From the NCBI RefSeq assembly GCF_022763525.1, contig NZ_JALEGG010000160.1, forward strand, positions 1 through 42,597: DNA of 42,597 nucleotides, in the 5' to 3' direction. The notes under the pieces were generated by a model, which did not search any database, was not told where the DNA came from, and worked only from the letters and a program-made list of their open reading frames with translations. Source of the stretch: Acidovorax sp. (lineage in GTDB: Bacteria > Pseudomonadota > Gammaproteobacteria > Burkholderiales > Burkholderiaceae_C). How positions within the stretch are numbered: position 1 is the first letter of the stretch; each line of letters begins with the position of its first letter. A program made the translations under genes and the position numbers. Shown here piece after piece: positions 32,275 to 41,611 of this stretch.

Positions 32275-33675
32275 TTAGTCCCAGCCCGGCGGTATCGCGC
32301 GGTGCCAGTCGGTGGCCTGCTCGAACGCATGGCCCACGCGCAGCGCCATCGGCTCGTCCATGGGTCGGCCGATGATCTGAAGGGACACGGGCATGCCTTC
32401 CCGCGTGAAGCCCGCCGGCACGGCCAGCGAGCACAGGTCCAGCAGGTTCACGAAGCGCCCGAAGCGCGACAGCGGCGTGGCCAGCTCGTCGACCGCACTC
32501 ACGGGGATGGCAGAGATCGCATTGGTCGGGAAGGCACACACCTCCACGCCGTCCATGGCCTGCAGCATGTCGGCCTTGGCCTGCTCCCGCAGCTTGAGCA
32601 GATGGATGTACTGCGCCGCATCAATATCGCGGCCCAGCAGAATGCGGCGGCGCACGTGGGGGTCGAACTCCAGCCCCTCCTGCTCGAACAGCGTGCCCAG
32701 GCTGGCATAGCCCTCGGCACTCATCAGGCTGCCCGCCACGCGCATGGACTCGGCACAGCTTTGCGGGAGCGCGCGTTCCACACGCTGCATGCCCAGCGAC
32801 ACCAGCACCTGCACGGCCGCGTCATAGGCGGCCAGTACATCGGGGTCCACATCGTGGCGCTCGGCCTCGGGCAGCGTCCACACGCGCATGCCCTCCACGC
32901 CACGCTCCAGCTGCGGCTGCACCGACCGCACCGGCGCCTGCAACGACACGGCATCGTTCGAGTCCGCGCCCGCCAGCACGTCCAGCATCAGTGCGCTGTC
33001 GCGCACGGTGCGGGTGAGCGGGCCCACCGTGTCGTGCGTGGGACACAGCTCGATGAGGCCATGGCGGCTGATGAGTCCCCGCGTGGTCTTGAGCCCCACC
33101 AGCCCGCACAAACCCGCCGGAATGCGAACCGATCCGCCCGTGTCTGTGCCGACCGAGGCGCTGCACAAGCCCGCCGCCAGTGCCACCGCCGAGCCACTGC
33201 TGCTGCCCCCGGGCGTGCGATGGATCTCCTGGTCCCACGGATTCCAGGGTGTGCCCATCACCGCATTGGTGCCCCAACCGCCGAACGCGAACTCCACCGT
33301 GTGGGTCTTGCCAATCACGATGGCACCGGCCGCGCGGAGCCGGTCGACCACCGTCGCAGTGTGCAGCGACATGCGCGCGGGCCGGGCACGCGATCCTGCG
33401 GAAATCGCCTTGCCCTGCACCTCGAACAGGTCTTTCACCGCCACCGTCACGCCGTGCAGCGGGCCCACGAACACCCCGGCGCGCGCCATCTGGTCCAGGC
33501 CCTGCGCCGCAGCGCGGGCATCGTCGGCATACACCTCGGTATAGGCATGCAGCTTCTCGCCATGCCGGGCGATGCGCTCAAGCTGCGCGTTGACCAGGGC
33601 TTCGCTGGACAGCGCGCCCGCACGGATGGCCGCGGCCTGCGATGCCAGCGGCGCGTGCACCATGGATGCAATCAT
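32275..33675 (-). CDS. Amidase (amidase-signature family)
   Basis: A 466-residue amidase-signature enzyme. The Ser-cis-Ser-Lys machinery is visible: Lys81 in VAVKDLFEVQGK, the cis-Ser region in GGSSSGSA (158-160) and the nucleophile Ser182 in GTDTGGSVR. The family hydrolyses amides and related carbamoyl compounds, so in this operon it may release an amino acid from a transported amide. The start at 33675 follows an AAGAGGAA site; an ATG at 33693 overlapping the permease stop is the alternative. It follows the permease gene and precedes the binding-protein gene by 27 bases. Confidence 0.9.
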   Translation of the reverse strand: MIASMVHAPLASQAAAIRAGALSSEALVNAQLERIARHGEKLHAYTEVYADDARAAAQGLDQMARAGVFVGPLHGVTVAVKDLFEVQGKAISAGSRARPARMSLHTATVVDRLRAAGAIVIGKTHTVEFAFGGWGTNAVMGTPWNPWDQEIHRTPGGSSSGSAVALAAGLCSASVGTDTGGSVRIPAGLCGLVGLKTTRGLISRHGLIELCPTHDTVGPLTRTVRDSALMLDVLAGADSNDAVSLQAPVRSVQPQLERGVEGMRVWTLPEAERHDVDPDVLAAYDAAVQVLVSLGMQRVERALPQSCAESMRVAGSLMSAEGYASLGTLFEQEGLEFDPHVRRRILLGRDIDAAQYIHLLKLREQAKADMLQAMDGVEVCAFPTNAISAIPVSAVDELATPLSRFGRFVNLLDLCSLAVPAGFTREGMPVSLQIIGRPMDEPMALRVGHAFEQATDWHRAIPPGWD

Positions 33676-33689
33676 CGAATCGTTCCTCT

Positions 33690-34376
33690 TCATGCGGCCC
33701 CCACCGTTCGGCGGCCCAGGGCCATGCGGCGTTCCATCCAGCGCGACAACATCGACAGCGGAAACGCGATCGCGAAATACAGGAGCCCCACCAGGATGAA
33801 GATGTGCAGGGGCAGGAAGTACTCGCTGGAGATCGCCTTCGCGGCCAGCATCAGTTCGTTGGTGGCGATCAGTGCGCACAGCGAGCTGTCCTTGAGCAGC
33901 GCCACATAGCTGTTGAGCAGGGGCGGCAGCATCACGCGCAGCGCCTGCGGCAGCGTGACGTGCAGGAAGACCCTGCGGGGCGTGAGCCCCACGGCCAGAC
34001 CTGCCTCGCGCTGCCCGCCATGCACGGACTGGAGCCCGCCGCGCAGGATCTCGGCCACATAGGCCGAGCCATGCACGCCCAGCCCAATGGCCCCGGCCCA
34101 GTAGCCCGACAGCGTGACGCCGACGGAGGGCAGCACGAAATAGATCGCCAGGAGCAGCGCCAGCAGCGGCACGGCGCGCAGGAGCTCGATGAAACCTTGG
34201 GCAGTGCGCCGCAGCGCGGACAGGCCGCTGCGCAGCATCCATACGAGCAGCGCGCCCAACACGATGGCGATGGCGAAGCCGATGGCCGACAGCTCGGCCG
34301 TGACGCGCGCGGCATCCATCAGGCGCGGCCACCAATCCGCCCAGTACTCGGCATAGGTTGCAAGAAATGCGTTCAT
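33690..34376 (-). CDS. Amino-acid ABC transporter permease (HisM/GltK type)
   Basis: A 228-residue membrane protein with about five helices. The EAA-type loop GGQREAGLAVGLTPRRVFLHVTLPQ contacts the ATPase. The start overlaps the upstream permease stop in ATGA, and its own stop lies inside the alternative amidase start region. Together with the next permease it forms the heterodimeric channel. Confidence 0.9.
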   Translation of the reverse strand: MNAFLATYAEYWADWWPRLMDAARVTAELSAIGFAIAIVLGALLVWMLRSGLSALRRTAQGFIELLRAVPLLALLLAIYFVLPSVGVTLSGYWAGAIGLGVHGSAYVAEILRGGLQSVHGGQREAGLAVGLTPRRVFLHVTLPQALRVMLPPLLNSYVALLKDSSLCALIATNELMLAAKAISSEYFLPLHIFILVGLLYFAIAFPLSMLSRWMERRMALGRRTVGAA

Positions 34377-35032
34377 CGTGCCCCCCGGGCGGCGTTGCGC
34401 TCCAGGCGCGTGAAGGCCCAGCTGATGGGCAGGACCATGGCCGCGTAGAGCAGCATGGCGGTGAGGTAGATCAGTGGCGTCTCGAACGTTGACGTCACCA
34501 AGTTGCGTGCGTAGAACATGACCTCGGGCGCCGCGATGGCCGACGCGATGGAGGTGTCCTTGACGAGCTGGCTTGCGTAGTTGCCCAGCGAAGGTAGCGT
34601 CACGCGCAGCATCTGCGGCAGCAGCACCGAGCGCAGCGTCTGCGCGGGCGTGAGGCCCACCGCCAGTGCCGCCTCGCGCTGGCCCGCATGCAGGCAGCGC
34701 AGCCCGGCCGCGAACACATCGCACAGGATGGCCGCGCCCACCAGGCCCAGCCCCACGATGGCCGCCGTGAGCGGCGACAGCCGCACGCCCACCGAAGCGA
34801 GCCCGAAATACAGCACGAACAGATGTGCCAGCGCCGGCACATTGCGCATCCATTCGATGTAGGCGGCGATGGCCCATTGCAGTGCGCGGTGGCGCACAAA
34901 GACCACCAGCAGCGCCAGCAGAAGCCCCAGGCCCGCGGCGATCAGCGCGGCGCCGGCCGCCACCTGGGCCGCCTTCCATGCGCCCCGCGCCAGCGTGAGC
35001 GCGATCAGGGTGAAGGTATCGAGGCTTGGCAT
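34373..35032 (-). CDS. Amino-acid ABC transporter permease (HisQ/GltJ type)
   Basis: A 219-residue membrane protein with about five helices and the EAA loop AGQREAALAVGLTPAQTLRSVLLPQ. It overlaps the next permease by 4 bases. The ATG at 35032 begins 2 bases after the ATPase stop; a TTG six bases upstream is also possible. Confidence 0.9.
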   Translation of the reverse strand: MPSLDTFTLIALTLARGAWKAAQVAAGAALIAAGLGLLLALLVVFVRHRALQWAIAAYIEWMRNVPALAHLFVLYFGLASVGVRLSPLTAAIVGLGLVGAAILCDVFAAGLRCLHAGQREAALAVGLTPAQTLRSVLLPQMLRVTLPSLGNYASQLVKDTSIASAIAAPEVMFYARNLVTSTFETPLIYLTAMLLYAAMVLPISWAFTRLERNAARGAR

Positions 35033-35034
35033 GG

Positions 35035-35826
35035 TCAACCCAGCCCCGCTTCCTGCCCCACCTGCCCAAGGAAGCTGCGCGTGCGTTCCATGCGCGGTGT
35101 GTTGATCACCTGTGCAGCCGGGCCTTCCTCCACGATGTGGCCACCGTCCATGAAGATCACGCGGTCGGCCACGTCGCGCGCGAAGCGGATCTCATGCGTC
35201 ACGAGGATCATCGAGCGGCCTTCGTCGGCCAGCTCGCGGATCACGCCCAGCACCTCACCCACCAGCTCAGGGTCCAGCGCCGAGGTGGGCTCGTCGAACA
35301 GGATGAGCTTGGGCTTTTGCGCCAGCGTGCGCGCAATGGCCACGCGCTGCTGCTGCCCGCCCGAGAGCTGCTCTGGGTACGCACCGGCCTTGTGGCGCAG
35401 GTGCACTTTCTCCAGCATCTCCTCGGCCAGCGCGTAGGCTTCGTCCCGCCGCATGCCACCGGCCTTGATGGATGCCAGCGCCACGTTGTCCCGCACCGTC
35501 AGGTGGGGCCACAGGTAGAACAGCTGGAAGACCATGCCGATCTCGCGCCGCTGCGGTGCCATCTCGGTGTCGCTCATCAGGCGCCAGCCGCCGCCCTTGC
35601 GCGCCGGCACCTGGCCGATGCGCTCGGACTCCAGCATGACTTCGCCCTCATTGGGCTTTTCCAGAAAGTTCAGGCAGCGCAGGCAGGTGGACTTTCCCGA
35701 ACCGCTAGGGCCGATCAGCGAGAGGGTCTCGCCTTTCTTCAGGTCGAAGGAAATGCCCTTGAGCACTTCGGCCTGACCGTAGCTCTTCTTGAGGCCGCTC
35801 ACGCGGAGCAAAGGCGGGTGGTTCAC
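35035..35826 (-). CDS. Amino-acid ABC transporter ATP-binding protein (GlnQ/HisP type)
   Basis: A 263-residue ATPase. Walker A GPSGSGKST, signature LSGGQQQR and Walker B LILFDEPTSALD are all present. A short Gly-rich insert after ARKGGG is seen near residue 79. The GTG at 35826 is chosen because a GGAGA site lies 5 bases upstream; a longer ATG-initiated frame lacks one. This is the first gene of the minus-strand catabolic operon and faces the AraC/GlxA regulator. Confidence 0.92.
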   Translation of the reverse strand: MNHPPLLRVSGLKKSYGQAEVLKGISFDLKKGETLSLIGPSGSGKSTCLRCLNFLEKPNEGEVMLESERIGQVPARKGGGWRLMSDTEMAPQRREIGMVFQLFYLWPHLTVRDNVALASIKAGGMRRDEAYALAEEMLEKVHLRHKAGAYPEQLSGGQQQRVAIARTLAQKPKLILFDEPTSALDPELVGEVLGVIRELADEGRSMILVTHEIRFARDVADRVIFMDGGHIVEEGPAAQVINTPRMERTRSFLGQVGQEAGLG

Positions 35827-36014
35827 ATCATTCTCCAGACAAAACAGCGGGTCTCGCGAACAGCTCGCGTGCACCCAGGTGGCCGGCATCGCGGCACAGT
35901 CCTTGCAGACATACCGTTCGATACACAGTGCGTCGATGCTAAAAATTTGGCCCTTCTGTTCATTGGAGGAGGACGCAGCTATATTGAACGTATGCGACAG
36001 TCAGGGAAAACCCG

Positions 36015-37154
36015 ATGGCCTCCAGAAAAAGCAATTTCCAGGCGAAAAAAGACAACGTTGGTGCAAAACCGCACCAGGGAAGTGCACAGAACACAGGCGA
36101 CATTGGTGCACTGATCGGCAAGCTCGACGCCGCATCGCGTCCCGCCGCCGCGCCCCGTCGCAAGACCACCGGCACCGAGCTGCGCGTGGGCATCCTGTTG
36201 TGGCCACAATTTCCGCTGCTGTCCCTGGCCGGCCTGTGCGACGGCCTGCGGCACGCGGCCGACGTGGGCGACCAGAGCCGGCAGATCCGCTGCTCCTGGA
36301 CGATCCTGGGCATTCCAGGCCAATCGGTGGCCGCCAGCTGCGGCGTGCAAGTGCCTGTGCAGGAATCGCTCTCCTCCGAATGCGACTACGACTACATCGC
36401 CGTCATCGGCGGGCTGCTGCCGGCCATTCCCTCGGCCAACCCGCGCTACCGTGAGTTTCTGCAGTACGCAGCATCGCTGGGCAAGCCGCTCATCGGCATT
36501 TGCACGGGCTCGTTCGTGCTCGCGCATGCAGGCCTCATGGAACAGCGGCGCGCCTGTGTGCACCCCTACCATGTGGACGACTGGCAGCAGGCTTTCCCCA
36601 CGCTGCCTTTCGTGACGGACTCGCACTATCTGTTCGATGGCGACCGCATTACCTGCGCGGGCGGCATTTCCATCGTGGAACTCATGGCCGAGCTGGTGCG
36701 CCTGCACTGCGGCCCCGACCGCGCGGCCAAGGTGGTGCACCAGATGACGGTGAACCCATCCGCCGGCCACACGCATGTGGCGCGCCGCCACGCGCTGGGC
36801 TATGGCACCACCGACCACGACAAGCTGCGCCAAGCCATCGTGCTCATGGAGAAGAACATCGGCACGCCGCTGGAGATCGCGGTCATCGCGCGGCTCGTGG
36901 ATTCGAGCAGCCGCCAGCTCGAGCGCGTGTTCCTGGCCGAGACACGCTGCACCCCATCGGAGTACTACCGCAACGCGCGGCTGAAGTACGCCAAGTGGAT
37001 GCTCACCAGCACCGACCTGCCGGTGATCACCATCGCCTATGAATGCGGCTTTGCGGACGCCTCGCACTTCATCCGCCACTTCCAGCAGCTGTACGGCATG
37101 CCGCCGGGCCGCATGCGCAAGAGCCTTCAGGCCGGCGTCGACGAAACCACCTGA
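36015..37154 (+). CDS. GlxA-family AraC regulator (DJ-1/PfpI sensor domain)
   Basis: A 379-residue regulator. A DJ-1/PfpI-type sensor (about 57-235) contains the nucleophile-elbow relic [15 protein letters not shown], and a double helix-turn-helix follows at about 270-365 (ending [27 protein letters not shown]). Relatives include ArgR of Pseudomonas and CdhR, which respond to amino acids or quaternary amines and activate catabolic operons. The layout with a divergent ABC-amidase-DadA operon makes it the probable activator. A GGGAAAA site precedes the ATG. Its last codons overlap the convergent chemoreceptor gene by 28 bases. Confidence 0.9.
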   Translation: MASRKSNFQAKKDNVGAKPHQGSAQNTGDIGALIGKLDAASRPAAAPRRKTTGTELRVGILLWPQFPLLSLAGLCDGLRHAADVGDQSRQIRCSWTILGIPGQSVAASCGVQVPVQESLSSECDYDYIAVIGGLLPAIPSANPRYREFLQYAASLGKPLIGICTGSFVLAHAGLMEQRRACVHPYHVDDWQQAFPTLPFVTDSHYLFDGDRITCAGGISIVELMAELVRLHCGPDRAAKVVHQMTVNPSAGHTHVARRHALGYGTTDHDKLRQAIVLMEKNIGTPLEIAVIARLVDSSSRQLERVFLAETRCTPSEYYRNARLKYAKWMLTSTDLPVITIAYECGFADASHFIRHFQQLYGMPPGRMRKSLQAGVDETT

Positions 37155-38836
37155 GCGCGGGTGGACAGACGGACGGGCACAGGCGCGGCCTGTCGCACGG
37201 CGGCGACCCGAACTACGGCACCACCTGCGCCACCCCTACCGTCCGCACGGCGCCCATCCTCCGCATCGCCCTCGACACGAAAACGGGCCACCACCGACAC
37301 CAGCCGGTCGGACTGCGCGTGCAGCGCTTCCGACGCGCCCCGGGTTTCGTTCACCAGCGCAGCGTTGCGCTGCGTGAACTGGTCGATGCGCGAGAGCACT
37401 TCGGTCAACTGCTGCACGCCCACGGTCTGCTCGCTGCTGGCCGTCTGCACGGCGGTCATCAGCTGAGCGAACGACTCCACCGCAGCGATCACCCCTGCGG
37501 TCTGCGCACGGGCCCGTTCCACCATTGCGCGGCAGCTGGCAATCTGCGCGTTCGTTTCCTCGATCATCTGCCGTATCTCGCGGGCCGACTGCGCGGAATG
37601 CTGCGCCAGGCTGCGCACCTCGCTTGCCACCACCGCAAAGCCCCGCCCTTGCGCCCCGGCCCGGGCCGATTCCACCGCCGCATTGAGCGCGAGGATGTTG
37701 GTCTGAAACGCAATGCCGTCAATGACCGCCGTGGTCTCCGCAATGCGCTGCCCATGGCCTGCCACGGACAGCATGCTCTGCATCGCATCGTCCACGATGG
37801 CCTGACCGTCGCGCGCCACCTGGCAGGCCGAGGCCGCCAGGCGGTGCGCCTCCTGCACCGATTGCTGGCTGTGGTCCATGGTGTCCGCAAACTCCTCCAG
37901 CGCGGCCGCTGCCTGCTGCAACTCGGCGGATTGCATCTCGGTGCGCTCGGCAAGCGTGCGGGCTTCATCGACCAAGTGCAGGCTGTGGCCTGCCACATCC
38001 CTCGATGCCCGGCGCACCTCCTTCACGGTCTCGCCCAAGCCCGCCACCATGGCGCGCAGTGAGTCGATCACCGAACTCCGGGGCGCCGCCACGCCCGGCA
38101 GCGGCAGGGTGAGATCGCCCGCCGACACGCGTGCCATGGCTGCCGCGGCGGCGGCCGGCTCCGCGCCCAGCCGCAGCCTGAGCGTGCGCAGCAGCAGCAC
38201 GGCGACTGCGGCGACCAGCAGCAGCGCTGCCGCCAGCGACGCACCCACTTGCCACAGCATGTCTTGCACCGCCTGGGTGGACGCCGCAGCAGCCCGCTGC
38301 ACGCCGTCCGCCTGCGACGCGCGCAACTGCGCCAGCGCATCCAGATAGGCCGCCTGGGACTCGCGCAGCACGCCCGTCAACATGCCGCGTGCCGGACCGC
38401 GTGCACCGCCCTGCAGGTGCGCAATGAACTGCTCGCGGTCGCTCTGGAAGCGCACCGCGGCCTGCACGATCGCGTCCAGCTGCTGCCGCTCGGCAGGCTG
38501 CGCCACCGCCGCCGTGAGCGCGGCCATGTGACCCGCAATGCGCTGGTGCGCCGCCTCGATGCGCTCGACCTCCACAGGCAGGTCTTCCTGCATCTGCACC
38601 AGCACCGCATCGCGCAGGGCCCGCGAGATGGCCGAAACCTCCAGCGACACCGCGTAGGCGGCATTCCACTGCGGCAGGCTCTGCGCCGCAACAACGCCGG
38701 CCCGCGCGTTGGCGGCCAACCCCGCATGCACGGCGAGGGACAGCACCACCGCCAGCAGCACACCGATAGCCGAGAAACCGAGGATCAGGGAGGCGCGGAT
38801 GGAGAGTCCGCGCAAAGGCTGGTCATGCGTTGCCAT
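37127..38836 (-). CDS. Methyl-accepting chemotaxis protein
   Basis: A 569-residue chemoreceptor. TM1 is at about 15-40, an Ala-rich helical periplasmic domain (about 41-195) is of the four-helix-bundle type, TM2 at about 198-216, a HAMP domain follows to about 270, and the signalling hairpin tip is near 371-396 ([24 protein letters not shown]). The C-terminus has a basic Gly/Ala tail and no CheR/CheB pentapeptide. It directs swimming towards or away from a ligand sensed in the periplasm. The binding-protein gene upstream (38962) could provide the ligand-loaded partner; this is inference. Confidence 0.92.
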   Translation of the reverse strand: MATHDQPLRGLSIRASLILGFSAIGVLLAVVLSLAVHAGLAANARAGVVAAQSLPQWNAAYAVSLEVSAISRALRDAVLVQMQEDLPVEVERIEAAHQRIAGHMAALTAAVAQPAERQQLDAIVQAAVRFQSDREQFIAHLQGGARGPARGMLTGVLRESQAAYLDALAQLRASQADGVQRAAAASTQAVQDMLWQVGASLAAALLLVAAVAVLLLRTLRLRLGAEPAAAAAAMARVSAGDLTLPLPGVAAPRSSVIDSLRAMVAGLGETVKEVRRASRDVAGHSLHLVDEARTLAERTEMQSAELQQAAAALEEFADTMDHSQQSVQEAHRLAASACQVARDGQAIVDDAMQSMLSVAGHGQRIAETTAVIDGIAFQTNILALNAAVESARAGAQGRGFAVVASEVRSLAQHSAQSAREIRQMIEETNAQIASCRAMVERARAQTAGVIAAVESFAQLMTAVQTASSEQTVGVQQLTEVLSRIDQFTQRNAALVNETRGASEALHAQSDRLVSVVARFRVEGDAEDGRRADGRGGAGGAVVRVAAVRQAAPVPVRLSTRAQVVSSTPA

Positions 38837-38878
38837 GGTGCTCAACTCGACAGGAGAAAAAAGAACAGGGCGCCATGT

Positions 38879-38918
38879 GAAACGACCGCATGCCTTGAAA
38901 AAAGCATGCGGCCGTTTC
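38879..38918 (-). repeat. Long intercistronic hairpin
   Basis: Arms of 15 bases (38879-38893 and 38904-38918) pair fully on the minus strand apart from one G-U; the loop is TTTTTTCAAG. It lies 44 bases after the binding-protein stop and 42 bases before the chemoreceptor start. It is a terminator or an mRNA-stability structure, and the T-run is in the loop, not after the stem. Confidence 0.7.
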
Positions 38919-38961
38919 GTCGACACCAACGAGAAATCAAATCAGCGGATGCTGCGCGCCG

Positions 38962-39837
38962 CTATTTGCACGAGGGCAGCTTCCAGTCCGCTGCACGGTC
39001 CACGCCGGCGCGAGCGTTCTGGCCCACGGGGATGTACCAGACGTCTTGCACCAGGCCATAGTTCTTGCCGATCTTGCGCATCTCGCAGTTACCCCAGAGC
39101 TTGGCGATCTCGGCATTGACGGCCTTTACCAGTTCGGGGTTGTCCTTGTTCAGGCCGAACACCACCTGGCCCAGGCCGGTGAGCAGCGGGTAGTCGGGCG
39201 ATGCGTCGGTGAAGGCGTTGAACTTGATCTTCCACTGCGGGTTCTGCGAGATCGCGTACTGCATTACCGGCGGGTCGCCGATCACGGCGTCGATGCGCCC
39301 GGCCAGCAAGTCGCGCACGGCGGCATCCGAGGTGTCATAAAGCGCCAGTTGCAGGCCGCTGATCTTGCGCAGCTCGGGGATGAACGAAAAACCGGTGATG
39401 GTGCCGACCTTCTTGCCCTCCAGGTCCTTGAGCTTGCTCCAGTCCGTCTTGTCCGACTGGGTGATGCCGTTCTTGAAGTAATGGATGGGGTCGCTCAGCG
39501 CCATGATCTTGGAACGCTGCTCCGTCCAGCCCATGGTGCCTGCCATCACATCCACCCGCTTTGATTGCACCGAGGCAATGGTGCCCGACCACTCCATCAG
39601 CGCGGGCTTGACCTTGAGCTTGAGCGCCTCGGCAATGCGCTGCAGGATCTCGCCGTCATAGCCGACCATCTTGCCGTCCTGGTATCCGGTGCCCGGCATG
39701 TCGCCCGAGAAGGCGATGGTGAAAGCGCCCTTGTCGACGGTCTCAAGCGCCCGGGCCGAAAACGCAAGGCCCGACAGGCAGGCGGCAGACATGAGCGTGG
39801 CGAGCAATTTGCGCAAAGTGCGCGATGAAGCGTGCAT
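38962..39837 (-). CDS. Orphan amino-acid-type periplasmic binding protein
   Basis: A 291-residue binding protein with a signal peptide (cleavage after ARA near 30). GAFTIAFSGDMPGTGYQDGKMVGYDGEILQRIAEAL and VDVMAGTMGWTEQRSKIMALSDPIHYF are GltI/FliY-family blocks. It has no permease or ATPase nearby, so it is either shared with the operon at 31-36 kb or serves the adjacent chemoreceptor. A GGAGG site precedes the start, and it ends 125 bases before the chemoreceptor. Confidence 0.88.
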   Translation of the reverse strand: MHASSRTLRKLLATLMSAACLSGLAFSARALETVDKGAFTIAFSGDMPGTGYQDGKMVGYDGEILQRIAEALKLKVKPALMEWSGTIASVQSKRVDVMAGTMGWTEQRSKIMALSDPIHYFKNGITQSDKTDWSKLKDLEGKKVGTITGFSFIPELRKISGLQLALYDTSDAAVRDLLAGRIDAVIGDPPVMQYAISQNPQWKIKFNAFTDASPDYPLLTGLGQVVFGLNKDNPELVKAVNAEIAKLWGNCEMRKIGKNYGLVQDVWYIPVGQNARAGVDRAADWKLPSCK

Positions 39838-39865
39838 GGTGGGGTCCTCCAGAAATCGTGTGGAA

Positions 39866-39887
39866 ATCCCGCGCAGGACGGCGGGAT
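39866..39887. other. Hairpin in the upstream region of the orphan binding-protein gene
   Basis: ATCCCGC (39866-39872) and GCGGGAT (39881-39887) form a perfect 7-bp stem with an 8-base loop, 28 bases before the start codon on the minus strand. It could be an operator or 5' leader structure. Confidence 0.4.
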
Positions 39888-40070
39888 GAAAAGACTGTAG
39901 GGACGCCCGCCAAGCCGCGATTGGAAGTTCGCACAACGCAATGGAACGCGAGCGACATTGAGGGAAACCCCCACCCCGCGCGCCCGATGCCCCTTGTGTA
40001 GCCTGCCGGACACTGATTCAGGCCGCAGCAACCTACAGTGCGCCATGCCCCACCCCACGGAGACAACCCC

Positions 40071-40841
40071 ATGCTCAACATCCCATCGATTCAAGGCAGC
40101 GTATCCACCGAAGAATGGCAACTGCGCTGCGACTTGGCCGCGTGCTACCGCCTCGTCGCGCTCTATGGCTTCAGCGACATGGTCTTCACCCACATCAGCG
40201 CCAAGCTGCCCGAGTCGGTCTCGGGCCCCGAGCACCAGTTCCTCATCAACCCCTATGGCCTCATGTTCGAAGAGATCACGGCATCGAGCCTGATCAAGGT
40301 CGACATGCAGTGCAACAAGCTGCACGACTCGCCCTTCCCGGTGAACCCCGCCGGCTTCGTGATCCACAGCGCAGTGCACGAGGCGCGGCCTGAAGCCGGC
40401 TGCGTGCTGCACACCCACACGCGCGCGGGCGTGGCGGTGAGCGCGCAGCAGTGCGGCGTGCTGCCCATCAGCCAGCAGAGCACCTTCGTGCTCGCCTCGC
40501 TGGCCTACCACGACTACGAAGGCGTGGCCTTCCGCGACGAGGAAAAGCCGCGCCTGCAGGCCGACCTGGGGGAAGCCAACTTCCTCATGCTGCGCAACCA
40601 CGGACTGCTCACCGTGGGCAAGACGATTGCCGACGCGTTCCTGTCGATGTACAGCTTCGAGAACACCTGCCGCATTCAGATCGACGCGCAGGCCGGTGGC
40701 GAGTTGATCCCCGTAAACCCCCAGATCGTGAGCGGTGTGGCCCAGGCCATGCGCGTGCAGACCGGCGGCCTGGGCGGCGCCTTTGCTTGGCCTGCGCTGC
40801 TGCGCAAGGTGGAGCGGGAAGCGCCGGGCTGGGACACTTGA
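40071..40841 (+). CDS. Class II aldolase/adducin-family protein
   Basis: A 256-residue zinc-dependent aldolase-fold protein. VLHTHTRAG holds two of the metal His ligands and LRNHGLLTVG holds the third, as in fuculose-phosphate aldolase and related enzymes. AACYRLVALYGFSDMVFTHISAKLP is the family's N-terminal block. The substrate is unknown. An ACGGAGA site precedes the ATG at 40071. It is divergent from the orphan binding protein across 233 bases with no gene. Confidence 0.88.
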   Translation: MLNIPSIQGSVSTEEWQLRCDLAACYRLVALYGFSDMVFTHISAKLPESVSGPEHQFLINPYGLMFEEITASSLIKVDMQCNKLHDSPFPVNPAGFVIHSAVHEARPEAGCVLHTHTRAGVAVSAQQCGVLPISQQSTFVLASLAYHDYEGVAFRDEEKPRLQADLGEANFLMLRNHGLLTVGKTIADAFLSMYSFENTCRIQIDAQAGGELIPVNPQIVSGVAQAMRVQTGGLGGAFAWPALLRKVEREAPGWDT

Positions 40842-41199
40842 GACGTTCTTCAGCCCGCGCAAGCGGGTGCGTTACAAGCCCCTTGATGGCGTCTACACCG
40901 GCACGGAAGGCAGCCCCGCCGTCGATCTGGTTGCGCCAAGTGGGCGGGCGGGGGGCGCCGCGAGAAATTGGGCAGCTTTGCCAAATTGGCCACTGTGTAT
41001 GAGCACGCACAAGCATCATTCGGGATGCGACAGGTAACGGAATCGCATGTGCGAGTGGCTGTGCTCAGCCGCTTCACGGAACTTGCGCACCCGACAACGG
41101 TGCCTGCGTCAGTGCCCGCTATGGCACCGCTGCGCTTGGGGTTGGGTCTATCGCGGCCGGAGGGGGGGTTATACGATAAAGCCGCTCGGAGCCGAATTC
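40842..41199. other. 358-base region without a clear gene
   Basis: No convincing gene is seen. The left half is GC-rich; on the minus strand, an open frame through it includes QIDGGAAFRAGVDAIKGLVTHP, which reads like protein and may be a remnant. The right half grows AT-richer towards the small gene at 41200. Confidence 0.35.
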
Positions 41200-41601
41200 C
41201 TACTGTGCACTTAGTCGAAACACATAAAAGTCATCAGGAAAGCACTGTTTCTCAGGCGTGATATGCAGGATTAGCAACTTCGCAATCTCCGCCTGCTCCT
41301 CGCGAGAGAGCCCAACAAGGCTTATGTGGCAAATAAATCCACCAACATCACTTGCCTTGGAAAAGCCAACATAAATGTCGTCATCACCTCGCCACCACTG
41401 CACTCCCAAGGGCAACTCAATATCTGAAATTAATGACAACGCAGATGGATCAATTTCAATCTCCCGGTCACTCCATAAATGAATTTTTCCAGATTGATTG
41501 TTCGTTAGAGAGAAGTTCAATTGATCAAAGACAAACCGGAATTGATTAATCAACGCAGGCAAGGAGAGATTGGACCAAACTGTGTAGGTAAACGAAGCCA
41601 T
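41200..41601 (-). CDS. Small AT-rich protein, probable immunity protein of the adjacent toxin
   Basis: A 133-residue, acidic, soluble protein I do not recognise. It starts 10 bases after the stop of the large toxin-like gene and runs in the same direction, and its base composition is clearly more AT-rich than the rest of the window. These are the usual traits of immunity genes of contact-dependent or polymorphic toxins. No signal peptide is seen, so it would act in the cytoplasm. The ribosome site is weak. The role is inferred from position, size and composition alone. Confidence 0.6.
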   Translation of the reverse strand: MASFTYTVWSNLSLPALINQFRFVFDQLNFSLTNNQSGKIHLWSDREIEIDPSALSLISDIELPLGVQWWRGDDDIYVGFSKASDVGGFICHISLVGLSREEQAEIAKLLILHITPEKQCFPDDFYVFRLSAQ

Positions 41602-41611
41602 AACAAAATCT

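Noticed and set aside
29553-33909. Long open frames on the plus strand opposite the cyclodeaminase-family, amidase and binding-protein genes
   Set aside because: They lack motifs and ribosome sites and mirror the codon pattern of the operon on the other strand.
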